Origin: Fibrobacter sp. UWB11
GTDB lineage: Bacteria > Fibrobacterota > Fibrobacteria > Fibrobacterales > Fibrobacteraceae
Direction: 5' to 3'
NCBI RefSeq assembly: GCF_900143015.1
Contig: NZ_FSRT01000001.1
Location: 1,240,001-1,304,000 of the forward strand
DNA: 64,000 nucleotides
Position numbers and translations under genes: made by a program. Below are positions 41,651 through 51,386 of this stretch, piece after piece. Each line of letters opens with the position of its first letter. Positions within the stretch are counted from its first letter, which is position 1. Under the pieces are notes generated by a model. That model did not search any database, was not told the DNA's origin, and saw only the letters and a list, made by a program, of their open reading frames with translations.

Positions 41651-44600
41651 TTACTTCTTCACATGTCTGTGGTATTCTTGCAAACTGCAGACTTCGAAGC
41701 GGCCGAAGTCGTGCTTGTCCATGAGGCCTTCCACGGTGGAGGTGAGGGCGGCGATGGTCGTGGTGATAGGAATGCCCGAGACAACGGCCTTGGAGCGCAT
41801 CTGGATTTCGTCAACCATGGCTTCTGCGCCAGTTTCGGTGGTGTTCACGATCCACTGCACTTCCTTGTCGTGGATAAGGTCGAGCAGGTTCGGGCGGCCA
41901 CGGGAGATGCGGAACACGGCGCGGGTCTTGATGCCTTCGTTGTAAAGCATCGTCGAGGTGCCGCGGGTGGCGTAAATCTGGTAGCCCATGTCCACGAGGC
42001 GCTTGATGAGCGGAACTGCCTTCTGCTTGTCTTCGTCCTTGAGCGACACAAAGATGTTGCCCTGGCTCGGGACCTTGTTGCCGGAGGCCAGCTGGCTCTT
42101 GAGGTAGGCAAGGCCGCGGTCGCGATCGAGGCTCATGACTTCGCCGGTGGACTTCATTTCCGGAGAAAGCGTGATGTCGACGCCCGGGAACTTGACGAAC
42201 GGGAACACGGCTTCCTTGACGCTCACGTAAGGCACGCGGACTTCTTCGGTGAAACCGATCTGTTCGAGAGATTCGCCGGTCATGCAGCGTGTTGCGTAGC
42301 TTGCAAGCGGCACGCCGATGGACTTGGACACGAACGGCACCGTACGAGATGCACGCGGGTTCACTTCAATCATGTAGAGTTCGCCATCCTTGACAGCGAG
42401 CTGCATGTTCATGAGACCAACGACATGGAGTTCCTTAGCAAATTCCTTGGCGAATTCACGGACCTTGTCCTGAATTTCCTTGGAGAGGGTCATCGGCGGG
42501 ATAACGCTAGCGGAGTCGCCGGAGTGGATGCCTGCGGGTTCCACGTGTTCCATGATAGCACCGATAACGGTGTGCTTGCCGTCGCTGATGCAGTCCACAT
42601 CGAGTTCGGTTGCGTCTTCGAGGAAGCGGTCAATGAGGATCGGCTTGCCTTCGCCAATGGCGGCAGCTTCTTCCACGAACTTGCGGAGGTACTTTTCCTT
42701 GTAAACAATCACCATGCCGCGGCCACCGAGAACGAAACTCGGGCGCACAAGAACAGGGTAACCGATCTTATCGACAATGGCGAGGGCTTCTTCCACGTTG
42801 TGTGCAATGCCGCTTTCAGCCTGCTTGATGCCAATCTTGGTGACGAGCTGCTTGAAGAAGTCGCGGTCTTCGGCGAGGTCGATGTCTTCGGGGCTTGTTC
42901 CGATGACATTTGCGCCAGCCTTCTTGAGACGCATGGCGAGGTTTAGCGGAGTTTGACCACCGAACTGAACAATCACGCCCGCGCACTTTTCGCGTTCGTA
43001 AATGCCCATCACGTCTTCGAGCGTAAGCGGTTCAAAGTAGAGCTTGTCCGAAGTGTCGTAGTCGGTAGAAACCGTTTCGGGGTTGGAGTTCACCATGATG
43101 ACTTCGAAGCCGTGCTTGCGGAGCGTGAATGCAGCGTGGCAGCAGCAGTAGTCAAATTCAATGCCCTGGCCGATTCTGTTCGGACCGCCGCCGAGCACCA
43201 TGATGCGCTTCTTGCTCTGGTGACCCGGAATTTCGCGGACCGGTTCGGTATTGTCGGCGTAGCAGCTATAGTAGTAAGGAGTGATAGCTTCGAATTCGCC
43301 GGCGCAAGTATCGACGGAGTAGTAGCTCGGAACGAGGCCAATCTGCTTACGCACAGCCATGACTTCTTCCGGAGTCTTGTGGAAGAGGTAACCGATCTGG
43401 ATATCGCTGAAGCCGAATTCCTTGGCCTGGCGGAAGAGAGCCTTATCCTTGGCGAGGTTTTCGAGAGAACCTGCAGCCGTGATTTCGTCTTCGAAGCAGG
43501 CGAGTTCTTCGAGGTGACGGAGGAAGTAGCGGTCAATCTTGGTGACTTCGTAAAGTTTTTCGATGTCCCAACCGCGGCGGAATGCTTCGTAGACCACGAA
43601 GATGCGTTCTGCACTCGGGCGGGCGACTTCCTTGGCGAGCGTTTCGTCGTCGTATTCCTTGAACTTTTCGCACTTGGCGCAGGCACCGAAACCGCCGAAT
43701 CCCGTTTCGAGAGAGCGGAGAGCCTTTTGCATGGCCTGTTTGAAGTTCGTACCGATGGCCATGGCTTCGCCCACAGACTTCATCTGGGTGCCGAGCGTGG
43801 AATCTGCCTTCGGGAACTTTTCGAATGTGAAGCGCGGAACCTTCACGACAACGTAGTCGAGAGCCGGTTCAAAGCAGCTCGGAGTAGATTGCGTGATGTC
43901 GTTGCGGAGTTCGTCAAGCGTGTAACCCACAGCGAGAAGTGCTGCAATCTTTGCGATGGGGAAGCCCGTTGCCTTGGATGCAAGAGCAGAAGAACGGGAC
44001 ACACGCGGGTTCATTTCGATGATGATGCGGCGGCCGGTCTTCGGTTCGATAGCCCACTGCACGTTAGATCCACCGGTTTCCACGCCGATGGCTTCCATGA
44101 CCTTCAGGGAGTCGTCGCGCATGGCCTGGTAGGCGCGGTCATCAAGGCTCTGGATCGGAGCGACCGTGATGGAGTCACCCGTGTGAACACCCATCGGGTC
44201 GAGGTTTTCAATGGAGCAAACGATAACGGCATTGCCCTTCTTATCGCGCATGACTTCCATTTCGAATTCTTTCCAGCCGAGGAGCGATTCTTCGATAAGC
44301 ACTTCGTTGTTGAGCGAGGCGTCAAGACCGCGGTTCACGATGGTTTCGAATTCTTCTTCGTTGTGAGCGATACCGCCGCCAGTACCACCAAGCGTAAAGC
44401 CCGGACGGATGATCAACGGCCAGCTTCCGATGGTGTGGGCGATAGCGGTCGCTTCGCTCATGGAGTGTGCGGAACCGGAGCGGGGAAGGTCAAGCCCGAT
44501 CTTGAGCATGGCTTCCTTGAACAGGTGACGGTCTTCGGCGCGCTGGATGGATTCGGCTTTTGCACCGATGAGTTCCACCTGGTAGCGGTCGAGAATGCCG

Positions 44601-44914
44601 CGCTCGTTGAGTTCCATGGCGAGGTTCAAGGCGGTCTGGCCACCGAGAGTCGGGAGCAATGCATCGGGGCGTTCGCGACGGATGATTTCGTGGAGAATAT
44701 CGACGCTCAGCGGTTCGATGTAAGTGCGGTCAGCCATTTCCGGGTCGGTCATGATGGTTGCCGGGTTGGAGTTCACGAGCACCACTTCGTAACCTTCACG
44801 ACGAAGCACCTTGCAAGCCTGCACGCCGGAGTAGTCGAATTCGCAGCCCTGGCCAATCACAATCGGGCCAGAACCGATGAGCATAATCTTCTTGATGTCG
44901 GTACGCTTAGGCAT
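41651..44914 (-). CDS. carB: Carbamoyl-phosphate synthase large subunit
   Basis: ATP-grasp enzyme making carbamoyl phosphate from bicarbonate, ammonia (channelled from CarA) and two ATP, for pyrimidines and arginine. The 1087-residue protein has both homologous halves: first synthetase starting [23 protein letters not shown] and [14 protein letters not shown], second starting [23 protein letters not shown] and [14 protein letters not shown], then a C-terminal allosteric domain ([18 protein letters not shown]). The start ATG 44914 overlaps the carA stop by eight bases; the upstream part of the open frame lies in carA. GGGAGG before it. Confidence 0.97.
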   Translation of the reverse strand: MPKRTDIKKIMLIGSGPIVIGQGCEFDYSGVQACKVLRREGYEVVLVNSNPATIMTDPEMADRTYIEPLSVDILHEIIRRERPDALLPTLGGQTALNLAMELNERGILDRYQVELIGAKAESIQRAEDRHLFKEAMLKIGLDLPRSGSAHSMSEATAIAHTIGSWPLIIRPGFTLGGTGGGIAHNEEEFETIVNRGLDASLNNEVLIEESLLGWKEFEMEVMRDKKGNAVIVCSIENLDPMGVHTGDSITVAPIQSLDDRAYQAMRDDSLKVMEAIGVETGGSNVQWAIEPKTGRRIIIEMNPRVSRSSALASKATGFPIAKIAALLAVGYTLDELRNDITQSTPSCFEPALDYVVVKVPRFTFEKFPKADSTLGTQMKSVGEAMAIGTNFKQAMQKALRSLETGFGGFGACAKCEKFKEYDDETLAKEVARPSAERIFVVYEAFRRGWDIEKLYEVTKIDRYFLRHLEELACFEDEITAAGSLENLAKDKALFRQAKEFGFSDIQIGYLFHKTPEEVMAVRKQIGLVPSYYSVDTCAGEFEAITPYYYSCYADNTEPVREIPGHQSKKRIMVLGGGPNRIGQGIEFDYCCCHAAFTLRKHGFEVIMVNSNPETVSTDYDTSDKLYFEPLTLEDVMGIYEREKCAGVIVQFGGQTPLNLAMRLKKAGANVIGTSPEDIDLAEDRDFFKQLVTKIGIKQAESGIAHNVEEALAIVDKIGYPVLVRPSFVLGGRGMVIVYKEKYLRKFVEEAAAIGEGKPILIDRFLEDATELDVDCISDGKHTVIGAIMEHVEPAGIHSGDSASVIPPMTLSKEIQDKVREFAKEFAKELHVVGLMNMQLAVKDGELYMIEVNPRASRTVPFVSKSIGVPLASYATRCMTGESLEQIGFTEEVRVPYVSVKEAVFPFVKFPGVDITLSPEMKSTGEVMSLDRDRGLAYLKSQLASGNKVPSQGNIFVSLKDEDKQKAVPLIKRLVDMGYQIYATRGTSTMLYNEGIKTRAVFRISRGRPNLLDLIHDKEVQWIVNTTETGAEAMVDEIQMRSKAVVSGIPITTTIAALTSTVEGLMDKHDFGRFEVCSLQEYHRHVKK

Positions 44915-46037
44915 TCTTGCCTCCCTTGAAAGCTTCAATCATCTTCTTAAATTCTTCGAACAAGTACATGGAATCGTTCGGACCCGGGGCAGATTCCGGA
45001 TGGTACTGCACGCTGAATGCCGGGAACTTTTTGTGGCGGATGCCTTCGACCGTGTTGTCGTTCAGGTTGATGTGCGTGACTTCGACATCGGCGGGGAGAG
45101 ACGTTTCGTCAATGGCGTAGTTGTGGTTCTGTGACGTGATTTCGACAGCGCCCGTCAAGAGGTTCTTGACCGGATGGTTGCAGCCATGGTGACCGAACTT
45201 GAGCTTGGAAACTTTAGCACCGAGAGCAAGGCCGAGGAGCTGGTTACCAAGGCAGATACCCATGAGAGGGATCTTGCCGAGGAGCTGCTTGACCATGTTG
45301 TAAACCTGCGGGAGGCTGTTCGGGTCGGCAGGGCCGTTGGAGAGGAACACGCCATCCGGCTTCTGTTCCATAATCTTTTCGTAGCTCGTGCCAATCGGCA
45401 TAACCGTGATGCGCATGTCCTGTGCGGCGAGGTTTCTCAAGATGTTCGTCTTGATACCGAAATCGAGAGCGACGATGTGGTACTTGCCTTCGTTGTTGAA
45501 TTCGTAGCCGTTCGGGTCGCTCACCTTGCTGGCGTAGTCCTGACCGTCGAGGCCTTCCCAAGCCTTTGCCTTTGCGATAGCTTCGGCTTCGGTCATTTCC
45601 GTGTCTTCAACGTGGAGGTAAGCCTTCTGGGCGCCGTGAGTGCGGAGGTGGAGCGTGAGGGCGCGAGTATCAACGCCTGCAATGCCTGCCTTCTTCTGGG
45701 CGAGCATGTAATCATGAAGCGATTCTTCGTTCAGTTCCTTGGAAACCCAGTCGAGGGAGTTCACGACAATGCCGTTCAAGAAAACCTGGCGGGATTCGGA
45801 CTTTTCGAAGTTCGTAGCGTAAGCGCCAACTTCGGCCGTGGTGAACACCACGAACTGACCGGCGTAAGACGGGTCGGTCAAAATCTGCTTGTAGCCCGCC
45901 ATACCGGTGTTGAACACGGCTTCGCCTACAGTGTCTTTCTTTTCGCCAAAGGCGTAACCGTGGAACACGGCTCCGTCAGCCAAGGCGATGAACGCCTTGC
46001 GCTCGCGCTTTGCTTTCCATTGGAATTTTTCGTTCAT
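44907..46037 (-). CDS. carA: Carbamoyl-phosphate synthase small subunit (glutaminase)
   Basis: Releases ammonia from glutamine for CarB. The 376-residue protein has the N-terminal CarA domain ([28 protein letters not shown]) and a class I glutamine amidotransferase with Cys262 in GICLGNQLL, His346 and Glu348 in [11 protein letters not shown]. It overlaps carB by eight bases. The leader contains a promoter, a short open frame and a terminator-like hairpin, suggesting regulation at the RNA level. Confidence 0.96.
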   Translation of the reverse strand: MNEKFQWKAKRERKAFIALADGAVFHGYAFGEKKDTVGEAVFNTGMAGYKQILTDPSYAGQFVVFTTAEVGAYATNFEKSESRQVFLNGIVVNSLDWVSKELNEESLHDYMLAQKKAGIAGVDTRALTLHLRTHGAQKAYLHVEDTEMTEAEAIAKAKAWEGLDGQDYASKVSDPNGYEFNNEGKYHIVALDFGIKTNILRNLAAQDMRITVMPIGTSYEKIMEQKPDGVFLSNGPADPNSLPQVYNMVKQLLGKIPLMGICLGNQLLGLALGAKVSKLKFGHHGCNHPVKNLLTGAVEITSQNHNYAIDETSLPADVEVTHINLNDNTVEGIRHKKFPAFSVQYHPESAPGPNDSMYLFEEFKKMIEAFKGGKNA

Positions 46038-46040
46038 GAT

Positions 46041-46223
46041 TTACCTTACGTCACAATTGTTGGGGTAAAAAGAAAGGCAAAAGCTAAATGCCTTTGCCTT
46101 AAAATTAAAACTCTTAAAAAAATGAATAGTCTTGTCAAAAACTGAAACCCAACCGACCTTTTTGTGGGTCGAGGCTGCTTGCTTGAAGGCGAGCTCGAAG
46201 TCAACAAGTTCCATTCTTTTCAT
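46041..46223 (-). CDS. Possible leader reading frame before carA
   Basis: A 60-codon frame starting MKRMELVDFELAFKQAASTH and ending SFYPNNCDVR. Its TAA lies three bases before the carA ATG and an attenuator-like hairpin lies within its 3' part. It starts only about three bases from the predicted transcript start, so it would be leaderless unless the second ATG at 46214 is used. It may be a regulatory leader peptide, or simply an open frame in the leader RNA. Confidence 0.35.
   Translation of the reverse strand: MKRMELVDFELAFKQAASTHKKVGWVSVFDKTIHFFKSFNFKAKAFSFCLSFYPNNCDVR
46064..46100 (-). promoter_or_regulatory. Attenuator-like hairpin in the carA leader
   Basis: On the transcript, AAGGCAAA, loop GGCATTTAGCT, TTTGCCTT is followed by TCTTTTT, about 30 bases before the carA start: an intrinsic terminator within the leader. 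An alternative pairing partner further up (GACCCACAAAAAGGTCGG) may compete. Confidence 0.55.
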
Positions 46224-46232
46224 CGGGGTGAA

Positions 46233-46261
46233 ATTATAGTAAAATGACAGGCCCGCGACAA
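46233..46261 (-). promoter_or_regulatory. Promoter of carAB
   Basis: On the minus strand TTGTCG, 17-base spacer, TATAAT. It would start transcripts near 46226, giving a leader of about 190 bases before carA. Confidence 0.65.
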
Positions 46262-46547
46262 TCCATTAATTTTGAAAAATTTAACGGTATTATACATTTT
46301 TTGTAAAACACTTTTGCGTTTTGGAAAGGAAATGTAAAACACATATATATGGGATTAATTCACAGACTGTTTTCGGAGCGTTTTTCGCCAATTTTTTAAC
46401 AAAATTATACAAATTTCATAACAATTTTATATCTTTTTCATAAGTACAACAGGGACGGGGAGACGTCTACAATTTTGTTTTTGCGACTCGATTGATTCCA
46501 GACGTTTTTCTATAGACGAATTTTCAAATTTAAAGGAAGAAGGGAAA
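46262..46547. other. AT-rich promoter region between carA and the secreted-protein gene
   Basis: Very AT-rich, with T- and A-runs. Just before 46548 are an AGACGTCT palindrome and repeated GTCTA/TAGAC and CAGACG words (46461-46515) that could fold in the mRNA leader. No RNA family was recognised. Confidence 0.4.
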
Positions 46548-48206
46548 ATGAAATTGCAAAGACAAATTGCAAAAAATCGTGTAGTACTAGCTTTGCCAGT
46601 TGCACTGCTAATGGCAGCAAATGCGTGGAGTGCAAAGCAGGATACCGACTATATTGATGAAAATGGTTCGTCAAAAATAGCATCAAACTGTTTACTGCTA
46701 GATCAAAAGTACCTCAACGATCACCAAAATCAAATTAACACTCAATCTGAGTGCATTGCGGTTAATGAAGAATTGACCTATACAGGGAACTTTCATCTTA
46801 CCGCAAGTAATGTGATATTCATTATTGAAGATGAGGCTAAATTCACTATTAATTTCAACAGCCAAAGTGACGATAATCATCCTATTGGAGTGGGGAGTAA
46901 AACGAGAAGTGGCAATATTAAATTCTTCGGGCAGAAAAACCAAACAGGTTCATTGATTCTAAACAACACAGGTACTCAATATGGTAGAGGTTTGAGTGCA
47001 TATGGTGACATTCAAATCTACGGTGGCCATATTACTGTAACATCCAGCGGTAAAGATGCAATCTGGGCCCAAAACAATATTGAAATTTATGGTGGCTACG
47101 TTTCTACAACTTGTACAAGCACAAGCACGAAACCCGTATACGTTGGTATAAAATCCGAAACCAGAAACATCAATATCAAATGGGCCAACAGCTTCTATGC
47201 AAATTCCGACTCTACCACTCATGGGGCCCTGAATATCGCCGAAGGACTTATACTTAAGGACGAGAGTAACGGGACCTATTCTAACAGCACCGCAGATATC
47301 AATAATGCCATTAAAGGCAAAACACTCACTCCCGATTACTTTGTGCAAATCGTAACAAATGGTGACAACACCAAACGAGCAATCATCAACGGCAATTACT
47401 CAGGTACAACAACCAATATACCTCAGGGAACCGAAGTCGTGTCTATCGACTACAATCGTACATTTACAGCAGGAGTCCCATCAACTGTCGTATTGCCATT
47501 CAGCCTACCATCAGGTTCATCCGTCAACGCGAAGTTCTATTACTTACAAGAAGTTGTTCAAAAGAGTGATGCTTGTGCATGGAAGGCAACGCTTAAAAAC
47601 ATCGGCGCAGGCAATCTTCCACAAGCAAACACACCCTATGCAGTCTTGACTGAAGAAGGCAAGCTGCAATTCAATTTGAATGGTGGAAAAGCAACTTTCC
47701 AAGCACCTAATGATCTAACAACATCAGTTTCAGAAGGTAAATGGAGCTTTATCGGAGTTTATTCCTACAAGGTATGGGAACCTGGTGATACAGAACTTGG
47801 CTTGGCTTACGCTTTTGCGGGTAGTAACGAAGCTCAAATTGCAAAAGGTAAATTCGGAAAAATTGCGATTGCCGCCGATGCAGCAACAACAGGTTATCCT
47901 TCCGCAAATCCCTTCCGCGCTTACCTCAGAAAAAAGGATAACACCGTAAAGCTCCAATGCCCACAACCACAGGCTGTATTAGGCCAAAATTCAGCCCAAT
48001 ATAGCATAAGCAACATCCCCGAAACAATTGACGCTGAGTTTGTCGATGAAACCGAAAATGGCGAAAAAACAACGTTCATGGCACGCATGAACACCCGCAC
48101 GGGAGAATTCACTATGTTGCCGAACTACGACATCAAGGGTCGTAAGGTAAACGCATCTTCAAAGGTTCGTGGCGCCTATTACGGCAAAAAGGTCATTAAG
48201 CAATAG
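46548..48206 (+). CDS. Secreted protein with beta-helix-like repeats and C-terminal module
   Basis: A 552-residue exported protein. Signal peptide MKLQRQIAKNRVVLALPVAL with cleavage after WSA; residues about 75-230 carry short repeated strands (GNIKFFGQKNQTG, GDIQIYGGHITVTSSGKDAI, NNIEIYGGYVSTT) like a right-handed beta-helix carbohydrate-binding domain. A second part holds ITV- and PFSLPSG-type strands. The C-terminus, FTMLPNYDIKGRKVN then RGAYYGKKVIKQ, has the short YDxxGRxV...GxYxxKVIK pattern of C-terminal sorting or anchoring domains. Good RBS (AAAGGAAGAAGGG). Two 50-residue peptide genes follow directly. Confidence 0.72.
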   Translation: MKLQRQIAKNRVVLALPVALLMAANAWSAKQDTDYIDENGSSKIASNCLLLDQKYLNDHQNQINTQSECIAVNEELTYTGNFHLTASNVIFIIEDEAKFTINFNSQSDDNHPIGVGSKTRSGNIKFFGQKNQTGSLILNNTGTQYGRGLSAYGDIQIYGGHITVTSSGKDAIWAQNNIEIYGGYVSTTCTSTSTKPVYVGIKSETRNINIKWANSFYANSDSTTHGALNIAEGLILKDESNGTYSNSTADINNAIKGKTLTPDYFVQIVTNGDNTKRAIINGNYSGTTTNIPQGTEVVSIDYNRTFTAGVPSTVVLPFSLPSGSSVNAKFYYLQEVVQKSDACAWKATLKNIGAGNLPQANTPYAVLTEEGKLQFNLNGGKATFQAPNDLTTSVSEGKWSFIGVYSYKVWEPGDTELGLAYAFAGSNEAQIAKGKFGKIAIAADAATTGYPSANPFRAYLRKKDNTVKLQCPQPQAVLGQNSAQYSISNIPETIDAEFVDETENGEKTTFMARMNTRTGEFTMLPNYDIKGRKVNASSKVRGAYYGKKVIKQ

Positions 48207-48217
48207 GGGAGTGTGCA

Positions 48218-48370
48218 ATGAATAACACTATCGAACAAAAAACAAGCTATATTAAACCTCAGATGACCGTGCTAGAATTTAAGCAAGAAGCACCCCTGCT
48301 GGATGGTTCCTGTATTATAGACTGCAATTCCTGTAACGATGATGATATTGAAGCCGTACTTGAAGATTAA
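48218..48370 (+). CDS. 50-residue Cys-containing peptide, tandem gene 1
   Basis: ATG 48218 with GGGGAG RBS opens a frame reading MNNTIEQKTSYIKPQMTVLE on to EAPLLDGSC, then an acidic Cys-rich tail (Cys at 32, 36, 39; DDDIEAVLED). The core Y-I-K-P-x-M-x-V-L-E...LL-x-x-S is shared with the next frame (Y-A-P-P-x-L-x-I-V-E...LL-x-x-S). It starts 11 bases after the secreted-protein gene, implying one transcript. It could be a small secreted or modified peptide, or a precursor peptide; no maturation enzyme lies nearby. Confidence 0.6.
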   Translation: MNNTIEQKTSYIKPQMTVLEFKQEAPLLDGSCIIDCNSCNDDDIEAVLED

Positions 48371-48512
48371 AAAAAATTATGCACCTCCAAGTTTGAAGAT
48401 TGTCGAATTAGAGCGACAGTCAAACTTACTGCAAGATAGCAACTATGACTCAACTCCTGAAATTCATCATGGAATAGGAATGGTTCCATTCGAAAAAGCT
48501 CATCACGGATAA
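48360..48512 (+). CDS. 50-residue peptide, tandem gene 2
   Basis: A +1 frame overlapping the previous stop, starting at TTG 48360 (TTGAAGATTAA), reads (M)KIKKNYAPPSLKIVELERQS on to NLLQDS and ends HHGIGMVPFEKAHHG. The same length and core pattern as gene 1 support a real duplicated pair. The TTG start inside the gene 1 end suggests translational coupling; an ATT start at 48366 is an alternative. His-rich tail instead of Cys. Function unknown. Confidence 0.5.
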   Translation: MKIKKNYAPPSLKIVELERQSNLLQDSNYDSTPEIHHGIGMVPFEKAHHG

Positions 48513-48531
48513 TTCCCGCTAGCAATTAACA

Positions 48532-48567
48532 AAAAACAGGACGAACAAAATGTTCGCCCTGTTTTTT
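48532..48567. terminator. Bidirectional terminator between the peptide genes and GH8
   Basis: AAACAGGACGAACA, AAA, TGTTCGCCCTGTTT (one mismatch), T-run on both sides. Confidence 0.85.
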
Positions 48568-48585
48568 AATACGCTATAGTAATTA

Positions 48586-50211
48586 CTATTTCACAACTTT
48601 ATAGGTCTTGTCGCCAACCATGACGAGGAAGTTACCTCTGCCACCAAGGCGGATTTCCTGCATTGCAGAAGTCGTCTTAGAAGCCTTGAGCACGCGACCA
48701 TTGACATCGGTAACAGCAAACTTGCTGCCTGCCGGAGCATTTTCGATAACAATCGCATTGTTAGTCGACCAAACTCTGACACCGTTATTCATCTTAACGG
48801 ACTTAGCAATACCAACGTTGCCTTCCGGCTTTGCATTCACCTTGTAGAGCTTGCAAGATTCGAAAGAATAGAACGTCGTGTCCTTTTCAATCTTGACGCC
48901 ATTGTGTTCGTTAGCAGTGACATCCTTTTCCGTAACTTCCGGCTTCGGCTTCCAAATCTTGAACGTGCCGCTCAAGTGGAGCATGGCAAGGTAGTGCACC
49001 AAGCCATCGTAGTAGCGATACTGACCGGTCATGAGGCTTGCATCCCAAGCCATCTTGAGATTCTTCTTGACGGCGTCATTATACTTTGAATCGTTCATCA
49101 AAGCCATTGCAGCCACGGCATTTGCGCCGGTTTCGCCAAGCGTGTACTGTTCCTGCGGGTTGGAGCCGTCCCAGTTGAAACGTGCGTGCTTGTAGTTGTC
49201 TCTTTCGAAGAAATCGATGATGCGGCGGGCCATTTCTTCTTGGCGAGCAGAATCAGCACCGAAGAGGTAATAGTCCATACCGAAGTTCATTGCGCAGCGC
49301 ATTGCATCGTACATGTACTTTTCAGCATTGCCGTTATAGCTTACGCCGTGCGGAGTACCGTCGAAGTTGTTGTAATCCGAGAACAAGCCGGACTTCGTGT
49401 TGGAGGATTTGTACAAGTGATCGCGCGTTGCCTTTGCAGCCTTGCTCCACTTATCCTGGTTGGAGGTGGACCAGCGAGCGAAAAGATCAACGTAAGCCGG
49501 CAAGTCGTAAGACGGGTCGGAGAAGTTGTTTTCGTTGCCCTGCGGCTGGAACGTAATGACGTAATGCTGCGGGTTGAAAAGGCTATGCTGGCCGTTGTCC
49601 CACATTTTCTTCAAGATGTACTGGGCATCGTCCATGTACTTGCTGTCATTCCAGCGGTTCGCTGCAAAAAGTAGCGACATCATAAAGTACATTTCGCCGT
49701 CCGGAGCGCAGTTATCGTCACCACCGGAACCGCTTTCGTTGCGCTGCCAAGCGAAGTAGCCATCCCAGCCACCGCCCTTGTGCCACATGTGGTTCTTGGC
49801 CCAGTTCCAAAGTTTGTCGAATTCTTCCTTGTGGCCGGTCTGCACGGCAATCATCATACCGTAAGACATACCTTCGGAACGGACGTCTCTGTTGTTCACG
49901 TCGAGAATATAAGCTTCATTACCCTTGTCGTAATAGACCTTGGAATTGTTGTCACCCTTAAAATAGTGGTTCCACAACTGATCCATTTTTTCCTGGATTT
50001 CTTCGTCGGTCTTGCCCAAGACAGTCTTGAACGGGCTTTCGTAGTTACCGGTGTAGTAAGCGCCGGAGTAGTTTTTTTCTTTATCGCAGTCCGGGCCGTA
50101 GTAAGCGCCATCAGCGTCAAAGAAATTGCCTGTGACATCAGCAGCAGAGACCACAGACGGGCCGAGCAGCAAAGCTAAAGAAAGAGAGAAGATAGTTTTT
50201 TTCATATTCAT
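48586..50211 (-). CDS. GH8 family glycoside hydrolase, secreted (xylanase/Rex-like)
   Basis: A 541-residue enzyme. Signal peptide MNMKKTIFSLSLALLLGPSV with cleavage after VSA; the GH8 (alpha/alpha)6 barrel shows NNRDVRSEGMSYGMMIAVQ with general acid Glu113, GDDNCAPDGEMYFMMSLLFA with Asp171, NYNNFDGTPHG-type and TLGETGANAVAAMALMN segments. The pattern is nearer to reducing-end oligoxylanases and xylanases of GH8 than to bacterial cellulose-synthesis endoglucanases. A C-terminal tail (KFAVTDVNGRVLKASKTT, GNFLVMVGDKTYKVVK) looks like a short sorting or anchoring module. Single gene on the minus strand. Confidence 0.9.
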   Translation of the reverse strand: MNMKKTIFSLSLALLLGPSVVSAADVTGNFFDADGAYYGPDCDKEKNYSGAYYTGNYESPFKTVLGKTDEEIQEKMDQLWNHYFKGDNNSKVYYDKGNEAYILDVNNRDVRSEGMSYGMMIAVQTGHKEEFDKLWNWAKNHMWHKGGGWDGYFAWQRNESGSGGDDNCAPDGEMYFMMSLLFAANRWNDSKYMDDAQYILKKMWDNGQHSLFNPQHYVITFQPQGNENNFSDPSYDLPAYVDLFARWSTSNQDKWSKAAKATRDHLYKSSNTKSGLFSDYNNFDGTPHGVSYNGNAEKYMYDAMRCAMNFGMDYYLFGADSARQEEMARRIIDFFERDNYKHARFNWDGSNPQEQYTLGETGANAVAAMALMNDSKYNDAVKKNLKMAWDASLMTGQYRYYDGLVHYLAMLHLSGTFKIWKPKPEVTEKDVTANEHNGVKIEKDTTFYSFESCKLYKVNAKPEGNVGIAKSVKMNNGVRVWSTNNAIVIENAPAGSKFAVTDVNGRVLKASKTTSAMQEIRLGGRGNFLVMVGDKTYKVVK

Positions 50212-50385
50212 GTCCCAAAATTACCTTTTTTCGAAAATTTTTAACACTTTGAGGAAAAATACTAGTGTAAGCCATTACAACAAGGAGAAAAAATAATTGC
50301 AATTTATGTTTTTTTGGGAAAAACATTTTTTGTACTTTGCCGGAGAAAACAAATTGCAAATCATTTACAACAAAGGAAATTTAAC

Positions 50386-51171
50386 ATGTTCAAAAAAATC
50401 ATCCTTGCAAGCGCCCTCGCCGCTAGCGCCGCCTTTGCCGATTGGGATTCATTCCAAGTTCTCGAAAACCATAAAGGACAAGCCGGAATCGGAACAACCT
50501 TCACAAAAAAAGTAGATGACAATTTGGATTATAGCCGTTTAACAATGGGAGCTTCCGTTCGCTACACTGTAATTCCAGACTTGGAACTTGCACTTAGTGT
50601 TCCATATTGGATTTTTGTACACTTTGATGGCGAAGATGCAAATATTAATGGTTTTGCACAGCCCTCCTTTTCAGTACGTTACCATTTTATTCCCACAATG
50701 AACGCTTATGCAAGGGTAGAAATCCCTGTAGGGGATGAATCTTTGGTCGAAAAAAACGCATGGTTATTTAATGTTGGGGTAGAATACTATACGCCAATAA
50801 ACCAACTGCTTAACTTTGGTTCCCATATCGGCTTTTCCGCATCCACAAAAGGAGAACATAGAGTAGCTCCATTGAGTGTAGATGCATCTGCAGAATTGAA
50901 TTTCATGGTTACACCACAATTCAATCCATACATCGGTATAGGCACAGCCGTTCCCCTCGGAGCATTTACAGATAACGGCTATGAATCTTCTTACCCTGGC
51001 AAAACAATTGATGTATGTCCATACATCGGTGCAAGTTACACAATCAACGATATAGTGTCTTTTAATGCCCAAATAGGATTGTCAACCGCAATCTATACAC
51101 AAACCAATATAAGTTGGGACAGAACAGATATGCAATTGTCAACCAGTTTCAGTGCCAGATTCAATTTTTAA
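50386..51171 (+). CDS. Putative outer-membrane beta-barrel protein
   Basis: A 261-residue protein: signal peptide MFKKIILASALAASAAFA, then amphipathic strands (GIGTTFTKKVDDN, SRLTMGASVRYTVIPDLELA, AYARVEIPVGDES, FGSHIGFSASTKGE) and C-terminal FSARFNF, the usual outer-membrane barrel end. No family recognised; may be a small porin-like protein. The frame opens at 50314, but ATG 50386 with AAAGGAAAT gives the signal peptide. Confidence 0.75.
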   Translation: MFKKIILASALAASAAFADWDSFQVLENHKGQAGIGTTFTKKVDDNLDYSRLTMGASVRYTVIPDLELALSVPYWIFVHFDGEDANINGFAQPSFSVRYHFIPTMNAYARVEIPVGDESLVEKNAWLFNVGVEYYTPINQLLNFGSHIGFSASTKGEHRVAPLSVDASAELNFMVTPQFNPYIGIGTAVPLGAFTDNGYESSYPGKTIDVCPYIGASYTINDIVSFNAQIGLSTAIYTQTNISWDRTDMQLSTSFSARFNF

Positions 51172-51196
51172 ATTCAACACAAACAATTTACTCTAA

Positions 51197-51222
51197 GACC
51201 TGCCACAAAGCAGGCCTTTTTT
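51197..51222 (+). terminator. Terminator of the outer-membrane protein gene
   Basis: CCTGC, CACAAA, GCAGG with TTTTTT after GCC. Confidence 0.65.
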
Positions 51223-51386
51223 GTTAATCCAAATTCGCAATATTCAACTTTTTTTATAAAAAACAAACCAAAAATTGCTTTTTTGTGCAGTTATTATTAT
51301 ATTTAGTGAACAGAAAAGCAAGTAAACAAGTGTATCGTAAAATAATGCACGGCACCTCTGTTTTCGCAATCGTGAAAAGGCAAAAA

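Noticed and set aside
42953-44929. 658-codon open frame opposite carB, and a 451-codon one at 41591-42946
   Set aside because: Both mirror carB codon bias; carB motifs are complete on the minus strand.
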